A stretch of DNA of 64,000 nucleotides from Leptasterias polaris (lineage: Eukaryota; Echinodermata; Asteroidea; Forcipulatida; Asteriidae). The position numbers and the translations under genes were made by a program. Below the pieces are notes generated by a model that worked only from the letters and a program-made list of their open reading frames with translations, made no database searches and had not been told where the DNA came from. The stretch's first letter is position 1; every line of letters begins with the position of its first letter. The stretch spans positions 1,550,001 to 1,614,000 of the forward strand of contig JAZGTN010000061.1 in NCBI GenBank assembly GCA_037783415.1. Reading direction: 5' to 3'. Positions 44,108 to 56,602 of the stretch are shown in pieces.

Positions 44108-45630
44108 ATCATCACAAGGTTGAATTACAAGCAATCATTAACTGTCTTCCCATTCACCATGTCAAGGTAAGAATGATTACCCTCCGATGATAAATATGCA
44201 GCTGTCTGATAAGAAATGGATGATCTACGGTGTGACACTGGGGTATAAGGAGTTGGATTATATTGTAATCGGTTGTCTTCTAGCGAGGAGGTACGTGCTC
44301 AACCAGTTTGCGCTATGATCTTGGCAAAAATGATTTGTAATTGTTCATATTATGCTTTTATACCAAGTTTGTTTAGCCTTGACAAGGGGGGTATATTAAG
44401 TAGGCTTATCATGTGGTGCTTTTAATTATTCCATTGGTCACCACTAAAGGTGGTGAGACAATATTCCTGCCTTCGGTATTCTTTAACATTCCACTATATT
44501 GATAAAGTCCGTCCTACAGTTGAGTTGAGATACATGATGATGTAATATATTACTTGACCAAATTGTTAATAGTATTGAATATGTAATGTTGAAATCAAAA
44601 TAAGTGAGATGGTTTGTAATAAGTGAGATGGTGACTTGTATACTTGTATACTTGTATGCCTGTAAACTTGTAGACTTGTTTACTGGGGTGCTCGTTTTCT
44701 TGTTTTAATTTTTTTTTTTTACAGTGTTTGCATTGACCAATGTTTGAAAAGAATGAAGTTGTGAAAGTATTTGTTATTCATATTGCAGTGTAACTGTTTT
44801 TATAATGAGTCATAGTATGTATGTGTGGGTAGGTATCCACATTCAAACCGTGGACCTATAACAAAAGGGACAATAGGTCCACGGTTGCTATCACAAAGGA
44901 AAGCTTTGTGGTCCACGGTTGCTATCACAAAGAGTTGAACAAAGGAGGGTCCACGATTGCAGGCTGTTACACACTTGTGTGTGTGTGTTGATGTGTGGGA
45001 GATTATTAAGCAAATTTAATTGCATCTACTTTGATTTTACTATTAAATCATACTGTATCAAACAAATCAAACAATGTTTGATGAAATGCCCAAGTTCATG
45101 GAGCTGTTCAAAGCACAAGTAGCTGAGCACAACAAACTCATATGCTTACCAGAAAGAGGTTACCAGCCAACATACTTTACCACATGTACCATTTGTGATG
45201 GGTATCCTGCTCCATTTTGCTTAGCAGAAAATTGTTAAGCATTGTTTTCTGCTTAAGCAGCTCTATGCAATTGGGTCTTTATATTGACTGTACACTCTAT
45301 GATGAAGTTAATATTAGTAGTTTACTGTTTTTTTAGTGTTATGTATCCCATGAGTTTTTACCTGTGGAATGATCTAAGCCCCTCCAATGGAGAGGTGGGA
45401 GAGCTGTAGATTGTATTTCAACATTTTATTTTAAAACAAACGAACAGTCACTTTTATATGCATTCCAATGAGCAGAAACTACTGTCACTGTCCTGTCTTA
45501 CTTGAAAACCTTTTATTATGTTTAAGGGCTCTGTATTTGTGATGTTAAAATTCTCAAGTAATAAAAACCACAAGGGAAACTGACTGGGTAAATATAAATA
45601 ATTTTAGGTTAAACAAAGAAAAAATTTAAT
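44108..45630. other. Downstream region of the GNAT-PARP gene, 3' UTR not resolved
   Basis: No AATAAA is seen within about 900 bp of the stop; ATTAAA is at about 45042. GGTCCACGGTTGCTATCACAA occurs twice with a diverged third copy at 44876-44960. Confidence 0.4.
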
Positions 45631-45710
45631 AGAGTGGGACTTGAACCTGCGACAGCTGTATGAATGTGCCGGCGCTCTACCATGTCTACCAACTGAGCTA
45701 TCAAGCCCTA
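45631..45710 (-). repeat. tRNA-derived sequence (SINE-like or tRNA pseudogene)
   Basis: On the minus strand an A box (TAGCTCAGTTGG, 45685-45700) and a B box (GGTTCAAGTCC, 45636-45647) are in the right order and about 40 bp apart. The D-arm region has an extra GGTAGACAT duplication and the ends do not pair as an acceptor stem. A functional tRNA is therefore unlikely; a SINE head is the simplest reading. Confidence 0.65.
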
Positions 45711-45905
45711 TGGTCTCCCTATTTTGTCAATATCTTTGTTCAGGGTGCCGATCAGAAGCCATTCAACCTGTAACTGCCGTGTAGCCAGGGATCACACCCA
45801 AGTTTATGATACAAACTGGGAAGCAGCAGCCAGAGGATCACCTGAAGGGGATGAGGCTTCCTCCAACTGTTTTTTTTCTATGTGCAATTGATGTTGGTTG
45901 TACAC

Positions 45906-46555
45906 CTATGTTTTGAGACCTGCTAACCTGTTTCTCCCTTCCTTCTTTAATGTAGCTCTTGCATACTTCTCAAAGGTTGACAAAGCTGAAATTAGAGCAG
46001 ATTCTGTTTCTAACAATTCAGCACTTTTGAAGAAGGTTGCATTGAATGGACGGAACAGTTCTTTTGCTTCAGACTTCATTTTTTGCAAAAAATCTTTCTT
46101 TGAAACAGTCAAATAAAATTGACAGCTGTTGAAGCTCTCTGTCATCAGCCTCAGTTCGACAGGAGGTTTGTGGTTCATATCTCCTATTCTCAGAGATGAG
46201 TCAAATGTAGTTTCCCCCTTCATTAACACTTTGTTGGATGTACACTGATGAAGATGAAGTGGTCTGTGGAGGCTCATCCCCATAGCAAGAAAACCATGTT
46301 CCTTGTAGGTCAGCACAAAGTGTAGCTTGTTTCTTTCTGCTTGGCTATGTATTGGTAGAAAATTAATTGATGGCAAAGAGAATTTCTTCACAACTGCTGC
46401 TTGGTGTTTGCAGTTAGCACCAGTATGTCCAACTGGACATGTGAACATAGCTACATCCATATTTACAGTGTATTTAACACCCTGTTTGGAAGAGCTCGGT
46501 ACCTCAAACTCTTTGGCTGTCAGCTGGACAATGATATGTTCCTTGACATCTTTGT
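45906..46555 (-). pseudogene. SWIM-type zinc-finger protein fragment
   Basis: The minus frame is open from about 46555 to a stop at 45906. It has KQGVKYTVNMDVAMF directly followed by TCPVGHTGANCKHQAAVVKK. SWIM fingers have C-x-C-x(n)-C-x-H; here the first Cys is Phe (F-T-C..C-K-H). The rest (about 150 residues) is Lys-rich and not recognised. Similar proteins form large invertebrate families that behave like mobile elements. There is no start exon or family-length frame, so I treat it as a remnant. Confidence 0.6.
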
Positions 46556-49500
46556 CATGTCAAGCCTGTTGTTGGCTGCATCAACAATCTGCCGTTCATA
46601 CTAGTAAGCTTCCATCCTTGTAATAGTCCGGCAGCCAAAGGGGTGAACCATGTTTTGTTGGATATATAATGTTTTTTTGCAGATTCCACACAAGAAGGTC
46701 ATACTGTTTAAGAATCTGAGTGATGACCCCTCCTCAGGGTTGGGCATTTTTTTATATCGATTATTTAATGTTTTTATCGATATTTATGATGTAAATACAA
46801 CCAATACAAGCTTGTAACCCCCAAAATGGCATTAAAAACATACAATTAGCTTACCTAGAAGAAGAATGTAAAAAAAAAAAAAAAAAAAAAAATGGGCGAA
46901 AGAGGGTGCAGGGTGCTGAAGGGGCGTGGCTAGTGGGAGGAGGCGGTAACTGTATCCAAACACACATAATATTATAAAACTAAGTACATTTATTTATGAA
47001 AGAGTTTCTTGTAATAAATCTTTGAAATAAATGTATTTAGGGATGATGGATGATGGGTAGGGTACGATCCATCAAGGGGTGTGGCCAAGGTAGAGTAAAT
47101 CCAACCTGCGTATTTGTACGACTAAAGAAACTCTGAAGTACAAATATGTACATGTACCCTCTTCTACATTGATTTCTGTGGAGATAGAGTTTTGGGAGAA
47201 AGTGGGGGAGGGGGAGTCCAGCCCCAAGAAATGAAAAGCCTCTTCATTATCGACAAATCCTATAATGTTGAACCTTTCTGATAATGACCTACATTCTGGT
47301 GCTATTTTGGTCCACCTTTCTTTGAAGACAACAAAGGATAAACGCCGTGTGACTCCTAAACACAAACATCACCCACGTTTATTCTTTTATTTCCTATACA
47401 CTTGTTGCAACCCCACATCTTTTAAAAATGTACAGAGATTTGCCCGATTCTTTTAATCGACCCACATGCAACAGATGAGGAAGCGTACAAAGGATCTGAA
47501 AATCCACACCCCACACCACCCCAACCCCCACCACCCCATCACTACTGACCCGCACAGTCAAAAGGGTCACGGAATTTCGGTTTAACCATTTCCCCACCAC
47601 TTCCCTGTTATAAAATAACACAAGTAGAGATAGCCCAGCACATGTCAAGTTACCATCAATTGGATTTGTTTTGTCACAAAAACAATTTTCAATTTACAAG
47701 TAAACAGATACAGTGTCTATGGATGGGATAGTATCAACATTTCTTTATTATCATTAGCATCTCCGTTGCTTCTTTGGCTGACTGGGTCCCTGTAGCTCCG
47801 TTTGTTTTGCTTGCCATTTAAGTTGCTTTGAAAACCAAAAACCTACATCCTCTCCGGTTTGGAGGATGGAGGTTTCAGATTATCAGGTTATGTATGGCCT
47901 ATTCTTTCGGGCTCTGCATCAGACAAGTTGCTTGAATCATATTTACATCTTAGAAGACATTCTTCTGTTCATGTCCGTCGCTTTGATTCAGACAAGAAAA
48001 AATCAAAATCATACAAAACAAGGTGCAGTTAATCAGACAAAAACTGAAGAATCTGCTCTGCTTGATGTACTTTATCATCATGAATGCAAATTTCAATGCC
48101 CACAGTAAGGATACAATTGTGTCCTGATCCATGTGATGGAAATGTAATTTACTAAAACTCCTTTGTTGGTCCTTATAATACACGGCAGGTCTCAATGTGA
48201 TAGCATGATTTATAATAATACAATTATTTCATTTGTCACCTCAGACTAGGTTACTGATAATTTATGTAAACGTTCTATAAATCCAAACTTATTGCAAATA
48301 ATGCTGACAATCTGGCTCTGTAAATAAGTCACAATACTTGTTAATTATATGAATGTAATGCTACATCTTTGAAAGTTCGTGTTAAAATGTAGCCGCTAAA
48401 CAATATTTACGCGTATGCCCTAACAATCGAATGTTCAGCGAGACAGCTATATCATGTGGCTATTTCTCTCCACGTGTGCTGTTGTTTACATCAGCGTGTA
48501 CCCAGACTTTATCAAATAATATTTCACACATTGCACCAGAATGGTACCAGTCTGATTAGTGTCAAGCTACTGCAGGCTCTTTCTACAACTTTAAAAATTA
48601 TTTTAGAGTATTTTGTTCTTTAAAAATATGTTTTAAAACAAATTTGGAAAGTATAAAAAAAAAAATTATACAAATATTTTTGTGTACGACTTAAAGTGAT
48701 GCAAATATGTTTTTGTACTTGCAATATTTCAACTAACTTTAAAGTTACATAAAAAGCAAACAGCGCCACCAATAGTTAGCCTGATATCATGATTATTCTG
48801 GATTATAAAATTGGAGGAATATTCCGCCTACATCTCGAATTGCCCAAACTTCACAGGGTGTCATCATGCAGATTCTGTTTGTACAAGGTCTACTGAACAT
48901 AAATCAGTCAAAACCTGTTATATATCCTCCGCTGCAAGGTTCAGGTAAAAAGTGCCTTTTGGCTGCCGGACTATAATGAGAATGTCCAACAGTTGAACAA
49001 CATTAAAGGCTTTTGTACGGTTGAGGAATTTATCTTTCAATATTCTCAGTTAAGCTGCCTCACATAAGTCATTTGCATTGTTACTACGTACTATGGCATT
49101 GCAGATCTGTAGCAAATTGCCCAAGCATGTCAAGAAATACACTTCAAGTGATCCTTAAACATGTTAAAGTTCTTGTATTTTGGGGGAGGTGTCATCTTGA
49201 AGAGCTGTCTTAAATGTCATGTGATGTAATATCTCAGCATCTTCTGCATATAAGAGGTGTTGCCTGTCATTCTGGTGTATTCCATGTTTGGCACCCTAAA
49301 GCCATCTCCATATATCTTGTAATTTATGAAATGCACCCAGCATGCACTCTGACTCCAGAAAATTCTGTAATCAACAGGTCAGCCATTTAACCAAAAATTC
49401 CATTATTGTTCAATATGTCCCAACAGATGTATATTTACACTACTTATGTCAAGTTTCCTCAACCAGACATTTTATTATGTTGCACTTTATCCTCTGACTA

Positions 49501-49622
49501 TGTATCTATAGTTGCAGGCTCTTTTTGTGTTCTGCTGATGACGTTTTGGATTTGAAAGGTAAGGGGGGGGGGACAACGAAAATAAAAATACAGATACTTA
49601 AGATAGTAATTAAGATAGTACT
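46556..49622. other. Intergenic, no gene seen
   Basis: 3 kb of AT-rich DNA with an A-run at 46870-46891 and a G-run at 49563-49571. Short open frames on both strands carry no domain. Confidence 0.45.
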
Positions 49623-50769
49623 TTAACCCTAACTCTCTAGGTGTTTTGGCTAGAAACCATACCAAATCCGCCAAAATCAATCAATTGAGAGACACTAAAT
49701 ATCATATGCAACTGTACTGAATCCATCATAATCAACCAATGCATTTTTTGCATAAGTACTGAATCCATCAGAATCAATCACTAACATTTTGGAGTATTTT
49801 GATGGACTTGGTACAGTAGGCTTCCAACTCTAGTGTCACTACTGGTTGCTACATAACTGAATCCATCACAATCAACCAACTGAAATAAATGTTGATTGAA
49901 CAAACTTGGGGATGTCTATGGCTCAGTCACAATGAAATTATCCTGTTCGCACTGCCATTACAGGAATACCATTGTTGCATCACTGCCTTTTTAATTTTTT
50001 ATTTTTTAATTATTTTTTTGGGGACTGTTTCTGCCTTTTTTATTTATAATTTTTTAATTTTGTTGTTGACTGTTTTCTTTTTTCTCTTTGGTTTAGCTTC
50101 TGATTTTCTTTTGGTTCTTTTATTGGTTTTTTTCCTGACATGCACTGCCATTGCAGGAATCTCAACTGATATTTTTTTGTTTTGTTCTTTTTATACAAAA
50201 AGTGGAGAGCCCTAAGTTGTTCCCCTTCATGTCTTGTTAGGTGATCTCATCTACTCGTTGGTGTTGGTGGTGTTGGTAGTGTCCCCTGTGTCTTCGCCGC
50301 TAACAATAGAGTGGTAATAATAATAATAATAATATTTAAAATTTATATTGCGCCCCTTACATACAAAATGATCAAAGGCGCAGAACACATGTTAAAAAGC
50401 ACAGAATGGAAGAAAACGACAAAGAAAAAAGACTGATCACCAGGCCAGTGCCCAAACAAAAGTATGGGGATACGTCTGTCCCGCCAACAGTGAACTAATA
50501 GTTACTTATTACATAGGCCTATCCCTGCTGGCATCAGTAATGTTTTGACCTTTTCAGGAGACAGACGCCTCTAACCCTATCTATGCTAAAAATCTAAACT
50601 AACTGGCAAGGTGACCATAGAAGAAAGACACACTAAAAAGCGGCTTTAAAAAGGTGGGTTTTTATATTACATTTAAAAGAGGTAAGTTTCTGTTCGCTAC
50701 GTATATGAAACGGTAGCGCATTCCAAAGCTTAGGGGCTGCCACAGAAAAAGCCCTATCACCAAATGTAG

Positions 50770-53188
50770 TCAACATTTTACCAGAAGGATAATCCAAGAA
50801 AATACCATTATTCCCTGACCTAAGTTGATATGAAGATACTTTCCGGATGGAAACAAGATCCTGTAAAAGTACTTTGGAGAAAGACCATGAAGAGCTTTGA
50901 AGGGCAACAAAAGGATTTTAAAATTAATCCTGTACGAAACGGGCAGCCAATGTAATTGACGAATTATAGGTGAAATGTGTTCAAACCGGTGTGTGTTAGT
51001 AACAATTCTGGCAGCAGCGTTTTGAACCCTTTGTAGTTTAGCTATCTGTGACTTGGGCAGACCATACAAAAGGCTATTACAATAATCAAGACGACTGGTC
51101 ACAAATGCATGAATTAGTTTTAAAAGAGAGTCTTGTGCTAGGAATTGACTAATGCGTTTGATGTTGTGAAGATGAAAAAAGGCTGCAGAGCAAGCTTTAT
51201 TGATGTGGGTGTTCATTGTAAGTTCAGAATCAAACCATGACCCCAAATTACGAACACATGTTGTAGGAAAAACTTTAGCATCACCTATCATGATATTGGA
51301 AATATTAATTTTCTTCAACTGCTGCTTTGATCCGATGATCAAAAATTCACTCTTAGCATCATTAATTAGAAGCCGGTCATGCAACATCCATTGCCTGATG
51401 TCCCTAATGCAATCTTCCATTATAGTTACAGCAGCTTGACAAGATTTATCGTCAGGTCTAAAAGATAGATACAGCTGAGTGTCATCGGCATAACAATGAA
51501 CATCAGGCAGATGATGCTCAACGATGTCAAACAATTTAGAGGCATAGACAATGAATAAAAATGGTCCTAAGCAGGATCCCTGAGGAACGCCACAGTTGAT
51601 ATTAAACTTTTCTGATAAGGTACCTTGAATAGATACGCGTTGACTTCTATCTGACAAATAAGACGAAAACCAATCGAGGGCCTTGCCAGTGACTCCAAAT
51701 TTAGACTGCAGACGTTTCAATAAAATTACGTGATCAACAGTATCGAACGCTGCACTCAGGTCTAAAAGGATAAGCAGAATAACATGTTGGGAATTCATCC
51801 TCATCAGTAAATCATTTTTAACCTTTATAAGAGCCGTCTCTGTACTGTGATGCTTCCGGTAAGATGATTGAAAAACCGGAAACATGGAATGTTTTGACAT
51901 GTGACAATAAAGTTGGTCACAAACGGCCCTCTCAGTTAATTTAGAAATAAATTGTAAGTTACTGATTGGTCGGTAGTTTTCTAATTTCATATCGAGATTG
52001 TTTTTTTTTAATAAAGGGCATATTAAAGCTTTTTTCCAGTCAGTAGGAAATGTACCAGATACTAATGATGAGTTTATAATGTTGGTAAGTACTGGAAGCA
52101 AAACATCAAGGCACTCACCCACAAGGTTAGTAGGCATGGGATCCAGAGCGCATGATCCCTTAGAAGAATTGACAACAAGCTGTTTTACCTGTGACTCGGT
52201 TAATGGTATGAAACTATCAAACAGGATATTACTGGACATTGTTTCAGATGTAAAAGATAACGTTCTGTCAACAGAGGTTGAAACTTCCAAGTCATCAAGT
52301 TTAGCATGAATATTAGATATTTTCTTTACAAAAAAGCTACCCATATCATTAGCAAGAGTCATTTTATCTTTAAAAGGTGGAAAGAGGACGTCATCACTAT
52401 GCCCAAGCAGCTTTTTAGATGCTCTAAATAATTTCCTCTGATTAAACCAAGGTAGACGGGGCCTAGCGGTGACCATCTTGGACTTTAATGGGGCATGTGT
52501 GTTGAAGATACCAGCTAGTGTAGTATTATAACATTTCGTAAGCTCCTCAAGATCTTGAGGAGTGTCCCTGCACAGCCTAGAAGAGACTAAGTCACTTTTC
52601 AAGCAATTAATGTCAATGGATTTAATATCCCTATAAACAATCTGTTTAGCAGGAAAAGAAGACTTGTTTTATTGCAAATTGCAAATAACAGAAAAATGAT
52701 CAGAAAAAAGGTGGTGAGGTGTCGGGGGGCTCTTAAGAACCATGTCTGATTTCCGGGTAATAACAAGATCTAGTGTGTGACCCACCTCATGTGTAGGTTT
52801 GTTAACATGTTGCTGGAGACCCATGGATTCAAGAAGTGTTAAAAAACGTATAGTGTTTGGATCGTCAGAAATGTCAACATGGATGTTAAAATCTCCAGTT
52901 ATTAAAACTGGTTCAGAAGATAAAATAATGGATTCTAAATAATCGGCAAAATAAGTGATAAACCGATTAACTGTACAAGGGTGGCTAACTGAGTAAGGTG
53001 GCCTGTAAATGATTACAAGTCGTAATTTAAACGAATTAATCCCTACAGACCATTCTGAAAACTCAAATGAATCTAATTCTTAATATTCGCCAAGCTGGCT
53101 CTCTTCAGATTTTCAAGGGACTTTTAAAAACTCATTTGTTTGAATCTTTATTTGTGTATTTGTGTAAAATAATATTCTTTTCAATGTT

Positions 53189-53219
<31 letters not shown>

Positions 53220-54205
53220 GTGTTGCGCATAGAGGCTTCTGCATTATGCGCTATATAAATTTCTCGTATTATTATTATTATTAATTCATCTCCAGCAATT
53301 TTCTTGACATTCAAATGATCATGAAACAGCAAAGCAGTGCCTCCCCCCACACGGTTTTTCCGGGGATGATCTAGCAATCTAAAACCAGGTGGAGTTGCTT
53401 CAACCTTGTGGGCAACATCCATATCTGTAAACCAAGTCTCTGTAAGGGCAAACAAATCAGCCTTACTATTAATAGCATAAGAAACAAAATCAGCTGTTTT
53501 ATTTCTAAGAGATCTGGTATTTAAGCAACAAAGTTTAAATAGATCATCAGAGGAATCGGCAGGATTTACAACAATGTGTTTAAGGACAGGAGTACGGTTT
53601 TCCAAAGCTAACCTATTATGAACATAATCAAGCCGGTGACCAATGTGAACAGGAATTGTACACCTATAGTTACAATGACCCACTCTATTACCCCTGAACC
53701 GAAAAATTCCATTCGCTTTCAGAATCGAAAACAATCCAGGCTGAATGGAGTGATAAAAAGTCTTACGGATGTTAAAAAGCTGACTACGGGAATACATTAT
53801 AGTTGTATTACTAGACATGTTAGAATGCGAATTTTCTGTATGCATAAAATGCAACTCGTCATTGCTAGTGCATCCAATACGAGGGCCTGGGTTAACAGAA
53901 ATATCCATAAATATTGTTATATCCTGTGGAGGGTCATGACCAGGAATAACTAGAGTAGTTTGGCCATGTTTGGACCATTTGACTAATGGAAATTTTGAGA
54001 AATTGAATCCAGTACGGCACAGCTGTAATGTTACCCCATGACAGGGTGTGATTGGCACAACAAAATTAGTCAGACACATGTACTGATCCGAAGACACAAA
54101 ATACTCATTTCTGACAGTCTCAGCATCAGCAAAGATTTGAACCAGTTGTGACTTATGTATGATAAAAAGCAGATGTAAAAACACCAACAGCCATGGTGAA
54201 TACAC
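50770..54205 (-). pseudogene. Non-LTR polyprotein, broken: 2A-like motif, endonuclease, reverse transcriptase
   Basis: The N-terminus MYSPWLLVFLHLLFIIH is signal-peptide-like, and a 2A-like motif MDISVNPGP lies at residues 100-108 (about 53882-53908). Endonuclease parts: LNTRSLRNK, ALTETWFT, then after the insertion IIYRPPYS, ITGDFNIHVD (about 52875-52905), TLDLVIT and FSDH. RT parts: CALDPMPT, LLDLSAAFDTVDH, GVPQGSCLGP and the catalytic CYADDTQLYL (about 51480-51510). The RT half is open from 52602 to 50770. Disrupted by an insertion, a TAA and a 3' frameshift, so it cannot make a full product. It is diverged from the intact element at 21.8-25.4 kb. Confidence 0.88.
53079..53282 (+). mobile_element. 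204-bp 3' tail of a non-LTR element nested in the endonuclease region
   Basis: It encodes the last residues of a CR1/L2-like ORF (NIRQAGSLQIFKGLLKTHLF), then (TTTTG)n. A 7-bp hairpin GCGCATA..TATGCGC (53225-53251) is followed by TATATAAATT and (TTA)n. AATT flanks both sides; removing it restores the host frame through the GDEL|DSFE junction. Severe 5' truncation is typical of these elements. Confidence 0.88.
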
Positions 54206-54409
54206 GTTACAAAATAGTGAACTCGACTGGAGATAAAAAACACATCAAAAACATCAAAATAACAAGCAATACGTATCGGATAAAGCACCAAAATATATCA
54301 CAAATAAGCACAGAAAGCTTACCAAACACGTCAACAATAAATAAAAAGATGATGCCAAAAACTCAGCAAAGATTAAACGGATAAAAATAAGCAAGCACTG
54401 GCAGAGAAA

Positions 54410-56602
54410 AATAGACAGTGGCAGCTACAGAACAGGAAGCACTGACCGGCACACAGGTAACTCCACACGCTTGGCAGCCCCGTCTAGTCGTCTTGGTTTT
54501 TCCAGATTTTGTTACTCCATTGTTCAGTCTGCACCACCGACACCAACGTGCGTAGCGACCTGGCATCCTAGTTGAAGTATGGCCAAGGGCGTTCTTGACT
54601 TTAACTCTCTTTGAACCGAAAAACTGGACCTCGGCTCTGCCTTGCGCATACCCATCTATGAGTTCTGTGGCAACAGCCAAGATGAACTTGGAGTGGGTGG
54701 AGGCACTTTCATCTTCATCCGAGCTTTCTTGACTGTTGCTTGCTGTGGTGCAGTGGTGTTTTCTGTAACATATCCAAGCGTTGACTCTCGCTATGTCTAC
54801 AAGGAAGTAGAGTATCTTACGCCACCACAGCTGGGATTTCCTCGAGCATGAGTAGTAAGACCGGAGCTGATCCCCACGATCGACCCCTCCCATATATCGT
54901 GTATAATCAACAGCCTGTGGAGGTGCAGAGATGGTCTTCTTCTCCAGGCGTCTAGTTCCGTCATCTGCAATCTTTCTCTGCAAGGAATGCTCATGAGGGT
55001 CTCTCCACCCTTGATGAGCTGAAGACAGCATCACTTTACTGTCCTTCCAAGCAGCAACGGTCAGTTGTCCATTCTGGCGTGTTGAAAAAGAGCCCCGAGG
55101 ATTACTGCCCATTCTCTTCAATCTCTCACTGTTGAAATCCTTTGGCAGGCCTCTGCTGTTTCCTTTGATAGCCCCGGTGAGGTATGTCTTCTTGCTGAGT
55201 AGAGTTCATGCCAAGGGGATGGAGGTGTACAGCTTGTCAGTATACAAGTGGTGATAGGAGTTCAGATGAAAATTCGCTGTCTCCATCGTGATGTCCAACA
55301 TCTTTGCAGGCTTTTGACCATGAGGGTGCACGATGAAATTGAGGATAAACCCTGTAGCAGATTCGGCAATTGCGTACACCTTGAAGCCTGCACGAATTGG
55401 CTTCAGGGGCATAAAAAACTTCCTGACGCTTGCCTTAAATCCCCTGTACCGGATCATAGCTTCATCAATTGTCAGTTCCCGATCTGGCACGTACTTCTTG
55501 AGACACTGCTTACGAACCTTGTCCCACACTGGCTGCACATGAAACAAGGGGTGCTTCAGTTTGGCATTGTAGCGGTGGGCTTTGTCCTTGATAAGGGAGG
55601 GGTCCTTGCTCGCATCGTTGCACTTTAGAAACTGGCTGATACAATCAAATCTGTTGCGGGTCATCGTGGACGAGATGAGAGAGTTTCTTAGGCCGGGATG
55701 AGTGGACCAGTAATCTTTGTAGTTCGCAACTTTAACCAGTCCCATCATCAGGTGTATGCCGAACCAGGCTCTAATTTCGGCGAGAGAAGTCAGTCGTACT
55801 TGTCTTTCAGCCAGTTTAACGTTGGTCCACTTCACAATGATAAGAAGCAGGCTGATGGGAAAGAACTTCAAGAAATACTTCAAAGCTGAAGAGCATCAGT
55901 TAAATGATGGTCCCAGTGGACCCTTCACCTTGAAACTTCTCAGCCTGACATTATGGAGTGTTCTCGTCCAACCTTCACTGTCCGGGGTGTGATCTGGCTG
56001 ATAACATGATGGAGGGTCGGGGTCGTTATCTGAGTCAGCCTCTTTGGTCTTCTTCCTTGGCACCTTCTTTCTTGGAGGGGCTTTTTCAGCCTGCTGTGGC
56101 TGAGGCACATCACTTCTTGATGATGACTCCTCGGCTAAACCATGGCTAAACTTTCTTCACAGCCTGAAGATGTCGTCGCTGCAGCTTGATCAATGAATTC
56201 TTCCTCACTTTCCGAATCAGTTTCAGCAAGGGCCCTGTATGTCTTTCCCATCTTGATGCCTGCATCGGTTGCACTTCGTCTGATGGTCTCCCTTAGATTT
56301 TGTCGTTCTTCTTCCATCAATCGCTTCTTCTTCTGGAGAGTTGTACCTTGCTGTAGAGGACGTTTTTTTCCATGGCCCCATGAGCTTGGGTCTACTCCTT
56401 TACCCCCTTTTGCACTGCTGCTCGTCTCCTTGTCTTTCATCTTCTTCGCTTTTCGGCAGTCTCCTTCTTCCTCTCCTCTCTCTTGATCTCGAAAAGTTCT
56501 CTTCCCCATTGCAGCTTGTTGAAAAACTAAACTCTCTTCACAAGTCAAATTTTCTTGTAATATTCTTATCTCCCTTGCAGTCATGTTGACACAAGCAAGC
56601 AC
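54410..56602 (-). pseudogene. piggyBac-type transposase, decayed
   Basis: DDE transposase of the IS4-like piggyBac family (Pfam DDE_Tnp_1_7). N-terminal part, 56602 to about 56140: basic and acidic stretches ending ETDSESEEEFIDQA. An 11-bp tandem duplication (TTTAGCCATGG) near 56135 shifts the frame. Then 56108-54363 is one frame interrupted by two TGA codons (55896-55898 and 55206-55208). Catalytic Asp candidates are visible in RELTIDEAMIRYRG (about 55460), YTDKLYTSIPLA (about 55220-55245) and YMGGVDRGDQL (about 54870-54895). The C-terminal Cys-rich finger (CRWC..CQACGVTC) ends near 54440. Normal role: cut-and-paste at TTAA. This copy cannot encode a full protein. Confidence 0.9.

Larger units (their letters stand above)
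50313..54350 (-). mobile_element. Nested CR1/L2-like non-LTR retrotransposon, degenerate
   Basis: A minus-strand element inside the piggyBac transposon, just past the transposase C-terminus. The 3' end has a TGCGCC/GGCGCA hairpin (50349-50382), ATATAAAT and a (TTA)n tail at about 50314-50332. Coding parts are 54205 to about 53283 and 53078-50770. Breaks: a 204-bp insertion at 53079-53282, an in-frame stop at 52669-52671, and a frameshift near 50880 before the C-terminal tail. The 5' limit is approximate. Confidence 0.85.

Noticed and set aside
45631..45710. Functional tRNA gene on the minus strand
   Set aside because: A and B boxes are present, but the D-arm carries an insertion-like duplication and the two ends do not pair into an acceptor stem.
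47072..48195. Short open frames of 60-97 codons on both strands
   Set aside because: No recognisable domain, unusual composition, or neighbouring splice sites.
49889..50215. Membrane protein of 108 codons rich in Phe and Leu
   Set aside because: It is translation of T-rich low-complexity DNA inside the left end of the piggyBac element.
55896..55898. Selenocysteine or programmed readthrough at the transposase TGA codons
   Set aside because: There is also a frame-shifting 11-bp duplication in the same gene, so ordinary decay is simpler.
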